64,000 nucleotides of DNA, from the NCBI GenBank assembly GCA_965216885.1, contig OZ244209.1, positions 4,712,001-4,776,000 of the forward strand, read 5' to 3'. Shown piece by piece: positions 1 to 8,790 of the stretch. Each line of letters starts with the position of its first letter. Within the stretch, counting starts at the first letter, position 1. This DNA is from CAYNJG01 sp965216885. Lineage in GTDB: Bacteria > Planctomycetota > Planctomycetia > Pirellulales > Pirellulaceae. A model generated the notes under the pieces. That model was not told the DNA's origin. It ran no database searches and saw only the letters and a list, made by a program, of their open reading frames with translations. The translations under genes and the position numbers were made by a program.

Positions 1-1
1 C

Positions 2-772
2 GCTCGTTACGGCCTGTTCCGAACTCCAATTCACGGCATGCAGTCGTTGATCGATGCGGTGAAGGAAAACATTTCTGGCACGGACATCCGGACGAACACG
101 AAGGTGTCCTCCATCGAGCGTGGCGACGGACACTGGATCGTATCAACGGACGATCAACAACGGCACGAATTCGACGGAGTCCTTTGTAGCACGCCCATCA
201 CACGGCTGGGTGGAATCGTCTCCCAGGCATCGACGCAACTGAGTCAGACGACCGAAGAAATCAAGTGTGTCTCGACCGCAATCGTTTGCATGGGTTTCCG
301 ACGTTCGCAGATTGCTCATCCGCTCAATGCATTCGGATGTGTGATTCCAGCGATCGAGAATCGCAAGATCCTCGCCATCAGTTTCACGAATCGCAAATTC
401 CCCACACGCGCTCCCGAGGACCACATGCTGTTGCGCGTGTTCGTGGGCGGCGCATTACAGTCCGAACTGGCGGAGCTCGATGACGATGCCCTGATGAAAA
501 CCGTCACCGACGAAATCCAACCACTTCTGGGAGTCGAGGGACCTCCCGTTACGTCCAGGATTGTGCGTTGGCCCAAAACAACGCCGCAATATCACCTTGG
601 ACACCTTGAACGGGTGGCTGCGATCGAACGTCACGTCAGCGAGCTTCCCAACTTCGAAATCGCTGGCAACGCGTTTCGCGGCGTCGGAGTGCCCCAGTGC
701 GTGCGTTCGGGCTGGGATGCGGCGGATCGACTGATTACGTCGCTGCGCGGGAACACGGTTGACTCGAAATGA
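2..772 (+). CDS. hemY: Protoporphyrinogen oxidase, C-terminal part (5' end outside window)
   Basis: The reading frame is open from base 2, so the gene starts upstream; 256 residues are visible. The product looks like the FAD-dependent enzyme that oxidises protoporphyrinogen IX to protoporphyrin IX, the step before haem formation. The C-terminal signature AGNAFRGVGVPQCVRSG near the end matches the FAD-contacting C-terminus of this amine-oxidase superfamily, where GVGxPxC followed by a helix is typical. The middle part (FDGVLCSTPITRLG) matches the segment that returns to the FAD domain. The two-domain N-terminus with GxGxxG is not in the window. Another amine-oxidase-fold enzyme is possible, but the C-terminal motif favours PPOX. 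The prepilin peptidase gene follows 83 bases downstream. Confidence 0.8.
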   Translation, partial: ARYGLFRTPIHGMQSLIDAVKENISGTDIRTNTKVSSIERGDGHWIVSTDDQQRHEFDGVLCSTPITRLGGIVSQASTQLSQTTEEIKCVSTAIVCMGFRRSQIAHPLNAFGCVIPAIENRKILAISFTNRKFPTRAPEDHMLLRVFVGGALQSELAELDDDALMKTVTDEIQPLLGVEGPPVTSRIVRWPKTTPQYHLGHLERVAAIERHVSELPNFEIAGNAFRGVGVPQCVRSGWDAADRLITSLRGNTVDSK

Positions 773-855
773 AAAAACGTTTGCAATTCGCTTTGCGTTG
801 ATGCAAACATGGAATGCATCGGCAACTTCATCTGAACTCATGACGTTGGTCCTTC

Positions 856-2019
856 ATGCTCATTCTGCTCTGCCTCATTGGGTTGCTTCTGGGAGGACAA
901 CTCAATCGGGCGATTTACCGTTGGGCATGGGACGTTCGACAAATCAGCCCATGGTCAACGCCACCGGAAGAGGCAGCAAAGCGTACGTGGTTTGACTGCA
1001 TCCCCGTCGTCGGGTGGTGGCCCATGCGACGCGAATCGGCGATACACGGCAAGGCGTTCTGGGTTCGCCCGATGATGATCGAACTGCTGTGCGGTATCGG
1101 CCTACCGGCACTTTATTGGTGGGAGGTCATGGAGGGCCGCACGCTACCGGAGACCTGGCTGGCTCATGCGATTCTGTTCGCGTTGATGATCATTGCGACC
1201 TTTATTGATATCGACGAGAAGACAATCCCGGACTTCATTACGATTCCGGGAACCCTGGTCGCTCTGGTATTTGCGATTGTGTTTGCGACCCGTTCGTTGC
1301 TGCCGAACGCTTCGCCTCCCTTGGTGGATCCCATATTGATGTCGACGCCAGAAGCGTGGCCTCTGGGGATGGACGCCCAAAGCGGACTGAACCTCGCCTT
1401 CTTCTGCTGGTTCGGTTGGTGCTACGGCTTGCTGCCCAAGACGATTTATTTTCGCCGCGGCCTGGTGAAAGGGACGCAGTTCCTGGTTGCCAGCATTCTT
1501 CGTCACCCATGGACGAAGTGGATTGGCATGATGGGTGTCGTCGGTGCCGTCGTGATCGCGATCGTCTGGAGTGGCGGCGGTCTTCGCTGGCAGGGTCTGC
1601 TATCAGCGCTGGTAGGCCTGGCGTTTGGCGGTGGACTGGTGTGGGCTATCCGCGTTGTTTCCGGCTACATGCTGGGTGTCGAGGCGATGGGTTTTGGAGA
1701 CGTCACGCTCATGGCGATGATTGGCGCGTTTCTGGGTTGGCAGGCCGCCCTGATGACCTTCTTTATCGCTCCGTTTACCAGCCTGGTGATCGCGCTCTCG
1801 CAGTGGATAATGACGGGCAGACGCGACATTCCGTTTGGGCCGTTCCTTTGTGCGGCCGCTGCTATCGTCGTGGTGGAATGGGGCAGCCTCTGGCTACGCT
1901 GGGGAACGATCTTTTCGTTGGGGCTGTGGATTCCGGCCATAATCGGCGTCGGCATCCTGTTAATGGGCGTCATGCTGGGTGTACTCCAGGTCATCAAGCG
2001 GCTGCTTGGAATCTATTGA
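856..2019 (+). CDS. Prepilin peptidase (A24 family), cysteine-less planctomycete type
   Basis: This 387-residue multi-spanning inner-membrane aspartic protease would cleave and methylate type IV pilin-like precursors. The two catalytic aspartates are visible: D118 in the context FIDIDEKTIPD and D282 in GFGDVTLM, the conserved GxGD-type motif. The N-terminal NRAIYRW and IPVVGWW segments match the cytoplasmic domain, but the two CxxC pairs that bind zinc in PilD are absent. The segment between the aspartates (about residues 130-270) is longer than usual and carries extra hydrophobic helices. ATG at 856 starts directly with a membrane segment. Its substrates, pilins or pseudopilins, are not encoded in this window. 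Confidence 0.85.
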   Translation: MLILLCLIGLLLGGQLNRAIYRWAWDVRQISPWSTPPEEAAKRTWFDCIPVVGWWPMRRESAIHGKAFWVRPMMIELLCGIGLPALYWWEVMEGRTLPETWLAHAILFALMIIATFIDIDEKTIPDFITIPGTLVALVFAIVFATRSLLPNASPPLVDPILMSTPEAWPLGMDAQSGLNLAFFCWFGWCYGLLPKTIYFRRGLVKGTQFLVASILRHPWTKWIGMMGVVGAVVIAIVWSGGGLRWQGLLSALVGLAFGGGLVWAIRVVSGYMLGVEAMGFGDVTLMAMIGAFLGWQAALMTFFIAPFTSLVIALSQWIMTGRRDIPFGPFLCAAAAIVVVEWGSLWLRWGTIFSLGLWIPAIIGVGILLMGVMLGVLQVIKRLLGIY

Positions 2020-2128
2020 ATAGACTTGAGAATTCACTCAAGAATCTGAATTGGCCTTGAGCTCTGGCGGATGCGTCAGTACTCTCCGCGCGAATAGGAC
2101 GAATTTCCGCCAAGCAGGAGCCAGGGAC

Positions 2129-3277
2129 GTGCCCCTATCGCGTCAGACAGCATTGCCGATCGCCGTATGTATTGCGGGTCTCATCGCCTCGGGCGGTTGT
2201 GCTCCGAATGCAAACGGAGTTATGCGTCCTACCCTTCCCTGGACGCGCAACGTACCGGCTGCTCCGCCGAACGGCAGCGGGAATCCCTGGGCATCGCCAA
2301 ACACAAACGGAACCGCTTCGACACCACCGTTGCCAGCATCGCGCAACAATTCACGTTGGTCATTTCTCAACGACCTCATGAAGCGAGCCGATCAGCAAGA
2401 GGTGCTCGCCCAACGGCAGCGCAAGGAGCTGGAGCGACTTCAGCTTGAGCAAAAAGATCGCTACGACCAGGAACGGCAGTACGTCACCCAACAACGAGAA
2501 CAAGAGCGGGCCAGGCTGCTCAAAGAGTACGACGACAAGGCAAAGCAGCTGGCCCAGCGCGAAAAGAAGTACCAGGGCCAAGCCGACCAACTACGTGGAA
2601 AGGCTTCGACGCTGGACGAGAACAACCGGGATCTGCACGCCCAATTGGCTCGCACCGAACGTGAACGCGAGATCCTTCGCGACGAGATCGATCTGCTAAA
2701 GCGACGCCTGGAAGACACGACCAACCAACTGTCGAAAACGCGGCAGGTCAGCAATGAAACGGGCCGACGTCTTCAGGCGTACCAGGCATCCGCTTCGAAA
2801 CAACGCGGCAACGCGCTCATCCGCGCCAACAGCAGCATTACACGACCGGTAACGGCCGTGGATGTTCCCGGCATGGACATCCGACAGGACGGCGACCTCG
2901 TCAGGATCGCCATTCCGGCCGAACGACTATTCATGGAAGGCACCGCGTCCCTGCATCAGGGATCGCAGCCCTACATGGATCAGGTCGCCCAGATCTTGCT
3001 GCGACATTACCCACAGCAGCGAGCCGCCATTGAGGCTCATACGGACCAGCGTGCAACAGCCATTGGCGGTACCCAGTGGCGGAACCACCACCAACTGACC
3101 GCCGCCCAATCCATGGCCGTGCTCGAACAACTGACCTCCAGAAACATCAGTCCGCAGCAGGTGTTCGTCGTCGCACACGGCGGAAACCATCCGCTCGTAT
3201 CCGGCGGTACCGTGCAGGGACAAGCTCTCAATCAACGCGTTGAGATCGTCGTCTACCCGGAAACGTTTCAGCGGTAG
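2129..3277 (+). CDS. OmpA-like peptidoglycan-associated lipoprotein with coiled coil
   Basis: I place the start at GTG 2129 because AGGAG at 2116-2120 lies 8 bases upstream and the frame then opens with a clean lipoprotein signal (hydrophobic run ending in ASGGC). An upstream TTG at 2051 in the same frame has no such support. The 382-residue product has a Pro/Asn-rich stretch, then a long Gln/Glu/Arg-rich coiled coil (about residues 75-215), and a C-terminal OmpA/MotB domain. That domain shows the expected pattern: DGDLVRIAIPAERLF, then IEAHTDQR, and NQRVEIVV at the end. It probably tethers the cell envelope to peptidoglycan. The lipobox is unusual, with Ser at -3. Confidence 0.8.
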   Translation: MPLSRQTALPIAVCIAGLIASGGCAPNANGVMRPTLPWTRNVPAAPPNGSGNPWASPNTNGTASTPPLPASRNNSRWSFLNDLMKRADQQEVLAQRQRKELERLQLEQKDRYDQERQYVTQQREQERARLLKEYDDKAKQLAQREKKYQGQADQLRGKASTLDENNRDLHAQLARTEREREILRDEIDLLKRRLEDTTNQLSKTRQVSNETGRRLQAYQASASKQRGNALIRANSSITRPVTAVDVPGMDIRQDGDLVRIAIPAERLFMEGTASLHQGSQPYMDQVAQILLRHYPQQRAAIEAHTDQRATAIGGTQWRNHHQLTAAQSMAVLEQLTSRNISPQQVFVVAHGGNHPLVSGGTVQGQALNQRVEIVVYPETFQR

Positions 3278-3336
3278 CGACGTTCGCTGGCCGACTGAAC
3301 GTCACGTCCGGTGATGTCCAGTCACGTCCAGTCACG

Positions 3337-5112
3337 TCACTCCCAGTGCAACTGAACGCCCTGCTTGACCAGGCGTTTCTGAAAATCGTCCAGCAATTTG
3401 GGCTCCGTGGCGATCGCCGTGGGAGTTGCCTGCCTTTCCATCGCGAAACTCGCGAGACAGCCCACCGCTTCCCCAATTCCCCACTCGACCGGATGCAATC
3501 GATAGCAGCCGCTGGTAACGTGCGTCGAACCAATATTCTTGCAGGCGGGCAACAGGTTTTGCATGCGAACGGGCAACAACGCACGCAGCGGAACTTCAAA
3601 GGGCAGCGAATCAAAATCGACGTAGTTGTCGCCACCAGTCGTCGGATGCAAGTCGATGGGATAGCTACCGACGCCGACGGAATCCGAGAAGCTGGCGGCG
3701 CGAATGTCTTTCAAATCGCCGGCAACCATTTTTCGCTGCACAGCAGCCCGGGTTAAGCCGGTCACCTCCATGGCACGCTGCTCCAGTCCCACGTGTTCTT
3801 CCAGAACCGTAAACTGAGCCCGAATTCGGCGCGACTCACGAATGTAGGGAGCCTTCGCCAGCCCGTCTTCAGTGCCCATCAGATCGCGTCGTAGTCGCAA
3901 TCCGGGAAAGCCCGTGCCGCCGTCTGCCCGCGGTGCTTCCGTTTGCAACCAGTACAGCAACGAGAGACTCAACTGTTTCGCTCTGGCGATGTGCGTCTCA
4001 GCTTCGCGCGGCGGGACACCAACAAGATTACCCAGCAGGTAGTCGTTCTGCGGCCAGTTGATCAGACTCACATCACCGGGAAATCGCTGCTGTTCAAACA
4101 GCGAGCGGTCGATGATGCGTCGATATCTCCACAGGTTCAACCCGCCATCCACGTAGTTGCCGCCAGCGGGATCGAAGCCCAATTTCTTCGGCTTCCCCGA
4201 ACGCGGGTGCGTGTAGGTCAGATCGAGCAGCCTGCCTGGCCATGGAGGCGTCAGTTGCGGCACGAACGCATGCCAAAAAGCGTATTCCTGTGGGCGATCG
4301 ATCACGTGATTCTCGCCCGGCAAATGGTCGACGGCAAAACAGTGCGTGAAGGCCTGCTGGTTGTTGGGATCAGCCCTGTCGTTCGCGTGGAGTTCTTCCG
4401 TTTCCGATCGAGCTTCCGAACCGGTGACGAATTCCGTGTTCGTTATCGGCAAGAGATCACCCAATTCGGTTGCGTCGATAAAATACTGACCGGTCAACAT
4501 AGAGCGCATTCCCGTAGTCGCTGACCGTACGTTCACGGCACGAACGCGATCGCCATCCACCTCCGCGGATTCGGCGACGGTTTCCAGCAGAACACGCAGT
4601 TGACCGGATTGCCGATAACCAGCCAACCACTGCTCCAGAACGGCCAGCGAGACGCGTGGTTCGGAACACAATCGAGAAACGGTGCCATTACCCGGATTCA
4701 GGTACGGGTCGTCGCTCGCCTGTTTCGTGAGCGGATAATTCTCGCGGTAGTACGTGCGAATACGCGATCGCAACTCACGATAGGAACGATTGGCGCCGGC
4801 CGTCTCAATCCAGCGATGCTCGTCCGGCGGTACGCCCTGGCTGGTGAGCTGTCCGCCGATCCAGTCCGTGGCCTCGGTCATGACCACTCTCACGCCGTTG
4901 CGCAATGCCGCCAGCGCCGCCGCACATCCGCCCAGCCCACCACCGATAATGACGACCGGGGCTTCGATTTCGATCCGGGATTGGGCAAACACGGGCGCCG
5001 TCATGCCCGCGAGACCGCCCAGGGTCAGGGCGCTACAAAATCGACGACGAGACAACCGAGTTGCGCGGGACGTATGGCGAGCAAGTTGAAGAGAAGTTTG
5101 GCGAGAGCACAT
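3337..5112 (-). CDS. Tat-exported FAD-dependent oxidoreductase
   Basis: The protein has 591 residues. The N-terminus carries a twin-arginine signal (SRRRFCSAL, residues 21-29, then a hydrophobic stretch ending AVFAQ-like), so it should fold with its cofactor in the cytoplasm and be exported by Tat. The dinucleotide motif IIGGGLGGCAAALAAL at about residues 55-70 and a C-terminal IGSTHVTSGCYRLHPVEWG segment fit the FAD_oxidored family common in planctomycetes. The substrate is unknown; relatives are often seen with polysaccharide-degradation genes. The selenoprotein candidate lies 65 bases upstream on the same strand, so the two may be co-transcribed. Confidence 0.85.
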   Translation of the reverse strand: MCSRQTSLQLARHTSRATRLSRRRFCSALTLGGLAGMTAPVFAQSRIEIEAPVVIIGGGLGGCAAALAALRNGVRVVMTEATDWIGGQLTSQGVPPDEHRWIETAGANRSYRELRSRIRTYYRENYPLTKQASDDPYLNPGNGTVSRLCSEPRVSLAVLEQWLAGYRQSGQLRVLLETVAESAEVDGDRVRAVNVRSATTGMRSMLTGQYFIDATELGDLLPITNTEFVTGSEARSETEELHANDRADPNNQQAFTHCFAVDHLPGENHVIDRPQEYAFWHAFVPQLTPPWPGRLLDLTYTHPRSGKPKKLGFDPAGGNYVDGGLNLWRYRRIIDRSLFEQQRFPGDVSLINWPQNDYLLGNLVGVPPREAETHIARAKQLSLSLLYWLQTEAPRADGGTGFPGLRLRRDLMGTEDGLAKAPYIRESRRIRAQFTVLEEHVGLEQRAMEVTGLTRAAVQRKMVAGDLKDIRAASFSDSVGVGSYPIDLHPTTGGDNYVDFDSLPFEVPLRALLPVRMQNLLPACKNIGSTHVTSGCYRLHPVEWGIGEAVGCLASFAMERQATPTAIATEPKLLDDFQKRLVKQGVQLHWE

Positions 5113-5177
5113 GGAACGCGACCTTGGAGGAAATCATGTGCGTTGCATGATATGCCATCCGGGCGCTCTAAGAGAAG

Positions 5178-6452
5178 CTACTTCGCGGGTACGCCGGTCG
5201 CACGCGTTCGAAGGTCCACTTCGCCGGTCACGTCTGGGTCTTCGGACTCGTCCGGCCCCACTGTCGTTTCTACGGTCGCTGCTTCGTTCGTCGGTAACGA
5301 CGGATCGATCGTGCGAATCAGGCATTCGAATCTTCGACTACCGTAAAAGGCGATTCCCGTGGTCAGGGTAATATCCGGCTTGTTTTTTGCGTTTGCCGGC
5401 AGCTTTACCATCCCGACGATTTCAGCCGATACGCGCAAGGGATCTCGGCCAGGCTGACTGTTGTGGGTCATCTCCAACTGACCGCGGATGACAATCTCTC
5501 GCTTGTAATTTTCTTTTTCGGACGTCGGCAGGTAGTAGGCCTCCATATCCGCTCGTGAAATCTGGTCGTGGCTTTCGTCCCAGTCCTGCGAGTACGGATA
5601 GAAGTGGATCAGAATCTTCTTCGCCAAATCGTCACTGATCTTCCACTCGTTGGGCGAACTGAGCGAGTCAGGCCCATCAAGCGAACCGGGCGAGCCTTTC
5701 AAATCGGGCGAGCTTTTCGGAGGCCCGGTAAACTGTTGCCAGTCAGCCTTCGACAGGACGATCATGTCTTCGCCCACGATGCCCTGGCGGTCCAGGTATT
5801 GAGACGAATTTCGCAGCAGTAGTTCATCGCTGGCGACTTCCGGGATTGGCAGCTGTTTTCGTGGCTCCACCAGCGTATCGCCGTAGGGCGTTTTCAGTTC
5901 CCGTGCCGTCGACGTCAACAGCCGCACCAGGACTTCGGGTTTCATGGCGTGCATGACGTGCATGGACGTGACCAAATCCGCTTCCGGCGTCAGCAGGTAA
6001 ACGTGGACCGTCCCCATCGGCAGTTTCTTTTTTTCGGCCGTGGCGTACAACTCCTGCAGTAGCTGGAGATTCTTCTTTCCGAATTGCCCCGCCCGGTATT
6101 CTTCGTTGGATACGTAAACCGGAACGAAGTGCGAATTCAGGTATTTGATAATCTGGTTGTTGGAGAATGGACCCATTCTCATCGAGGCCGCGCCGCCTCA
6201 GCAGCGACCAGAATTGATATGCCCGTCGTGCGTGAACACAAACACAGGCCGATTGTGCTTTGCCCCAAGTTGATAGGCGGTTTCCAGATCTTCCGCCCAA
6301 CCAATTCGCTCGAAAGGCTGGCGGCCGAACTGCGCCTCCATCGTCCGGCTGCGTTGCTTCAGCCATTGCGGCAAGAACCGGTCCGAGACGGCCGCATCGG
6401 CGACCGATAGAATGCTGCCGAAAACTGCGAGTGTTGCGATCAGGAGACGCAT
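5178..6452 (-). CDS. Candidate selenoprotein: secreted thioredoxin-fold protein read through an in-frame TGA
   Basis: Two open segments in the same frame (6452-6201 and 6197-5178) are separated by a single TGA at 6200-6198. Read with Sec at the TGA, the product has 424 residues. There is a signal peptide (residues 1-20), then RPVFVFTHDG (68-77), typical of the first core strand of a thioredoxin fold. Cys84-Sec85 sits where the active-site cysteines normally lie, followed by the helix and strand around NQIIKYLNSHFVPVYV. The C-terminal two thirds (from about residue 180) is an uncharacterised domain. The ATG at 6452 has AAGGT upstream. No in-frame start between the TGA and residue 91 has a convincing ribosome-binding site. 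The family function is unknown; a secreted thiol/selenol redox role is inferred. A nonsense-mutated pseudogene is the main alternative, but the downstream frame is intact to 5178. Confidence 0.75.
6163..6200 (-). promoter_or_regulatory. Putative bacterial SECIS element with its Sec-type TGA codon
   Basis: On the minus strand the TGA at 6200-6198 is followed after 17 bases by a perfect 7-bp stem GAGAATG/CATTCTC (6180-6174 and 6169-6163) closing the tetraloop GGTC (6173-6170). The loop begins 24 nt after the TGA, inside the roughly 16-37 nt range known for bacterial SECIS hairpins. It has G at both first positions, and the loop sequence is the GGUC I recall from E. coli fdhF. A second short hairpin, GAGGC/GCCTC with a 6-nt loop (6199-6184), overlaps the TGA itself. 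No SelB, SelA, SelD or tRNA-Sec gene lies in this window. Confidence 0.65.
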
Positions 6453-6639
6453 TACGTAACCTTCAGGTAACGGTTGAACGGCCTATTTCGACTATACATG
6501 CGAGATGAGCCTGGGCAAAGCGAACCGTGCTTCAACCGCAATTTGCATGCCCAACTATGAACCCAAAATCCGAAGATGGGTCTACGTCCCTGTACGCCCA
6601 TTTCGTCAAACAACCAAAAAGAGTGCTTGCTCAGAATTC

Positions 6640-7251
6640 ATGATCGCAATTATCGACTACCAGATGGGGAATCTCCGCAGTGTCCAAAAAGGCTTCGAGA
6701 AAGTCGGACACTCGGCAACAATTACGTCTTCGGCGGCAGAAGTCATGGCGGCCGACAAGGTCGTGCTACCAGGTGTTGGTGCCTTTGGGGACGCGATGCA
6801 TGAGCTGAAGCAACGGAATCTTGTCGAGCCCATCCGCGAGATCATCTCCGCCGGTAAACCTTTTCTGGGAATTTGCCTTGGTCTGCAACTGTTGTTCGAA
6901 CGCAGCTACGAAGGCGGTGATCACGAGGGCATTGGCATCATCCCGGGCGAAGTCGTCAAGTTTGAGGTGCCTCGGGAATACAAGGTTCCTCATATGGGCT
7001 GGAACGAAGCCGAAATCCGCAAGCCGGCGCCAATTCTTGAAGGCATCGAAAACAGATCGCACTTTTACTTCGTCCACTCGTTTTACGCTCTGCCGAAGGA
7101 CAACTCGGTCACCGCCATCGAAGCCAACTACCCCGACCCCTTCTGCGCGATGGTGTGGGACGACAGGAACATGTTCGCAACGCAGTTCCACCCAGAGAAG
7201 AGTCAGGACGATGGCTTGAGGATTCTGAAGAACTTTGCCGAACTCTCCTGA
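6640..7251 (+). CDS. hisH: Imidazole glycerol phosphate synthase, glutaminase subunit HisH
   Basis: HisH hydrolyses glutamine and channels ammonia to HisF for imidazole-ring formation in histidine biosynthesis. The 203-residue product starts at ATG 6640 with MIAIIDYQMGNLRSV, the classic HisH N-terminus; the frame stays open further upstream, but those residues do not belong to the family. The class I amidotransferase triad is present: Cys79 in FLGICLGLQLL, and His and Glu in TQFHPEKSQ near the C-terminus. HisF is not adjacent, while HisA lies 54 kb away at 60.6 kb, which shows the dispersed his genes of this lineage. The next gene begins only 14 bases downstream. Confidence 0.95.
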   Translation: MIAIIDYQMGNLRSVQKGFEKVGHSATITSSAAEVMAADKVVLPGVGAFGDAMHELKQRNLVEPIREIISAGKPFLGICLGLQLLFERSYEGGDHEGIGIIPGEVVKFEVPREYKVPHMGWNEAEIRKPAPILEGIENRSHFYFVHSFYALPKDNSVTAIEANYPDPFCAMVWDDRNMFATQFHPEKSQDDGLRILKNFAELS

Positions 7252-7265
7252 CCGAAAGCGATCAC

Positions 7266-7721
7266 GTGTTTCAGTTTCTCAATCACCTGGTGGATGATCT
7301 TCATCCGGCCCTGAATCATTTTCCGATCGCCTTTCTGGTCGCCAGCTTCCTGCTGGTCTTCGCAGCACGGCGTTGGAGTTCCCTGCGGCAGACCGAGTGG
7401 CTACTGTTTTGCTGGGGAGCCATCATGACACTGCCCGCCGCGATTACGGGTTTGATTGCGCACGAGGCTTACGAAGAATCGGCCGTTCATATGACGATCG
7501 AGCAGCATGGATTGCCGGCGAACATCGGGACCATCGTAATGCTGGGCGTCGCCATCTGGCGCTATCGAGCGCGTCGGAAAGGCAACGACTTTGGTGACCG
7601 TAATTGGTATCTTGCTTTCGCAGCAGTCGGATTGATCTGGATCTTCATTGTTGGCGGGACTGGCGGCAGCCTGACGTACGACCTTGGTATCAACGTCCGC
7701 GGCACGACTCCCCTGCCCTAG
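7266..7721 (+). CDS. DUF2231 family four-helix membrane protein
   Basis: This 151-residue protein begins at GTG 7266, 14 bases after hisH, and opens with DDLHPALNHFPIAFLVASF. The HPALNHFPIA pattern is the signature of DUF2231 membrane proteins. Four hydrophobic segments are visible (about residues 17-35, 45-63, 80-95 and 115-135). The role of the family is not established; the conserved histidines have led to suggestions of haem or metal binding. The start is inferred from family length, since no strong Shine-Dalgarno sequence is visible, and translation may be coupled to hisH. Confidence 0.75.
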   Translation: MFQFLNHLVDDLHPALNHFPIAFLVASFLLVFAARRWSSLRQTEWLLFCWGAIMTLPAAITGLIAHEAYEESAVHMTIEQHGLPANIGTIVMLGVAIWRYRARRKGNDFGDRNWYLAFAAVGLIWIFIVGGTGGSLTYDLGINVRGTTPLP

Positions 7722-7760
7722 TGCGCGCCGCGGCCACTCCTTCCACGGACACCGAAAACG

Positions 7761-8615
7761 ATGTGCATCCTGCTAATTCTGGCGACGGCACTGGCCATTA
7801 ACGACGACGCTCAGCTACAGCGGCTGAAGACGTTTCGCGAGGAGTTTGTGGCCATCACGCCGGGCAAGGGTAAATTCCCGGCTTCCTTCTTGATGGGTAG
7901 CAAGTCTGCCGGTGCCAGCCCCATGCATCGCGTGACGTTTGATTATTCGTTTCACGTTGCGAAATACGAAGTCCCCCAGAATCTTTGGCAGGCAGTGATG
8001 GGCAGCAACCCCAGTCGTTGGAAAGGCCAACGTAACTCGGTCGAAAACCTGTCATACACCGAAGCGGTCGCCTTCTGTGAAAGGGCCACCGGCCTGATGC
8101 GAGCAGCCAAGCTCATCGGCAAGGACGAAGAAATCCGTCTTCCCAGCGAAGCCGAATGGGAGTACTTCGCTCGCGCTGGTACGAAAACGAAATACTCTTT
8201 CGGTGACGACGAGGCCGACATCGATGCCTACGCGTGGTCCACACGAAATGCCGCCGGCAACGATCCGGCCGTTGGCGTCCTGAAACCAAATCCGTGGGGC
8301 CTCTACGACATCCACGGCTACCTGTGGGAATTTTGCAGCGATGTCGGACATGCGACTTACCAGGGTGCGCCAGACGACGGTAGCTCCTGGGGCAATGACT
8401 CAAAAACAGAGACTGAAAATCCCGCCCTTGGGAAACCGGGGCGAGAATCCCACGTCATACGCGGTGGTAGCTGGAAAGATGCCGCCGAAAAACTGGCGTG
8501 CGGCTACCGGTCATTGGCGTCTTACAGTACTCGCGACGACGCCATCGGGTTGAGATGCGTGCTCGCCAAAGTAAGAATGGGACGCAAGGAAGCTGTGAAG
8601 TTGCCGACCAAGTAA
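7761..8615 (+). CDS. SUMF1/FGE-fold protein lacking the catalytic cysteine pair
   Basis: The 284-residue protein has a signal-like N-terminus and then a formylglycine-generating-enzyme (SUMF1) fold. Typical landmarks are HRVTFDYSFHVAKYEV, MGSNPSRWKG, RLPSEAEWEYFARAG, NPWGLYDIHGYLWEFCSD and IRGGSWKD. True FGE has two cysteines soon after the RGGS segment; here the first position is replaced and only one cysteine (in KLACGYRS) is near. It is therefore unlikely to activate sulfatases by copper-dependent Cys oxidation, despite lying 176 bases upstream of a sulfatase. Many planctomycete SUMF1-domain proteins are of this non-catalytic or differently acting kind. Confidence 0.8.
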   Translation: MCILLILATALAINDDAQLQRLKTFREEFVAITPGKGKFPASFLMGSKSAGASPMHRVTFDYSFHVAKYEVPQNLWQAVMGSNPSRWKGQRNSVENLSYTEAVAFCERATGLMRAAKLIGKDEEIRLPSEAEWEYFARAGTKTKYSFGDDEADIDAYAWSTRNAAGNDPAVGVLKPNPWGLYDIHGYLWEFCSDVGHATYQGAPDDGSSWGNDSKTETENPALGKPGRESHVIRGGSWKDAAEKLACGYRSLASYSTRDDAIGLRCVLAKVRMGRKEAVKLPTK

Positions 8616-8790
8616 GAACCGACCGAGCAATAACCGGACGAATAGGCGCCGAGCAAAACGCACTTCCAAAACCTGATGGCCAACCTCACGACGCCTGTAG
8701 GCAGGTTCACTCGCACTGGCGACATTGTCTTGAAACGGGTGCCGCCGCTACTCGCAGCATCCGTACAACTCCCTCCGAAAGTAGCCTTCC

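Noticed and set aside
2025..2042. 6-bp hairpin CTTGAG/CTCAAG after the prepilin peptidase gene
   Set aside because: Stem is short and no T-run follows, so I do not call it a terminator.
5178..6182. Independent gene starting at the ATG at 6182 after the TGA
   Set aside because: The first five codons after the TGA and the following sequence continue the thioredoxin fold, and no ribosome-binding site precedes 6182; the alternative leaves the N-terminal half as an orphan signal peptide with half an active site.
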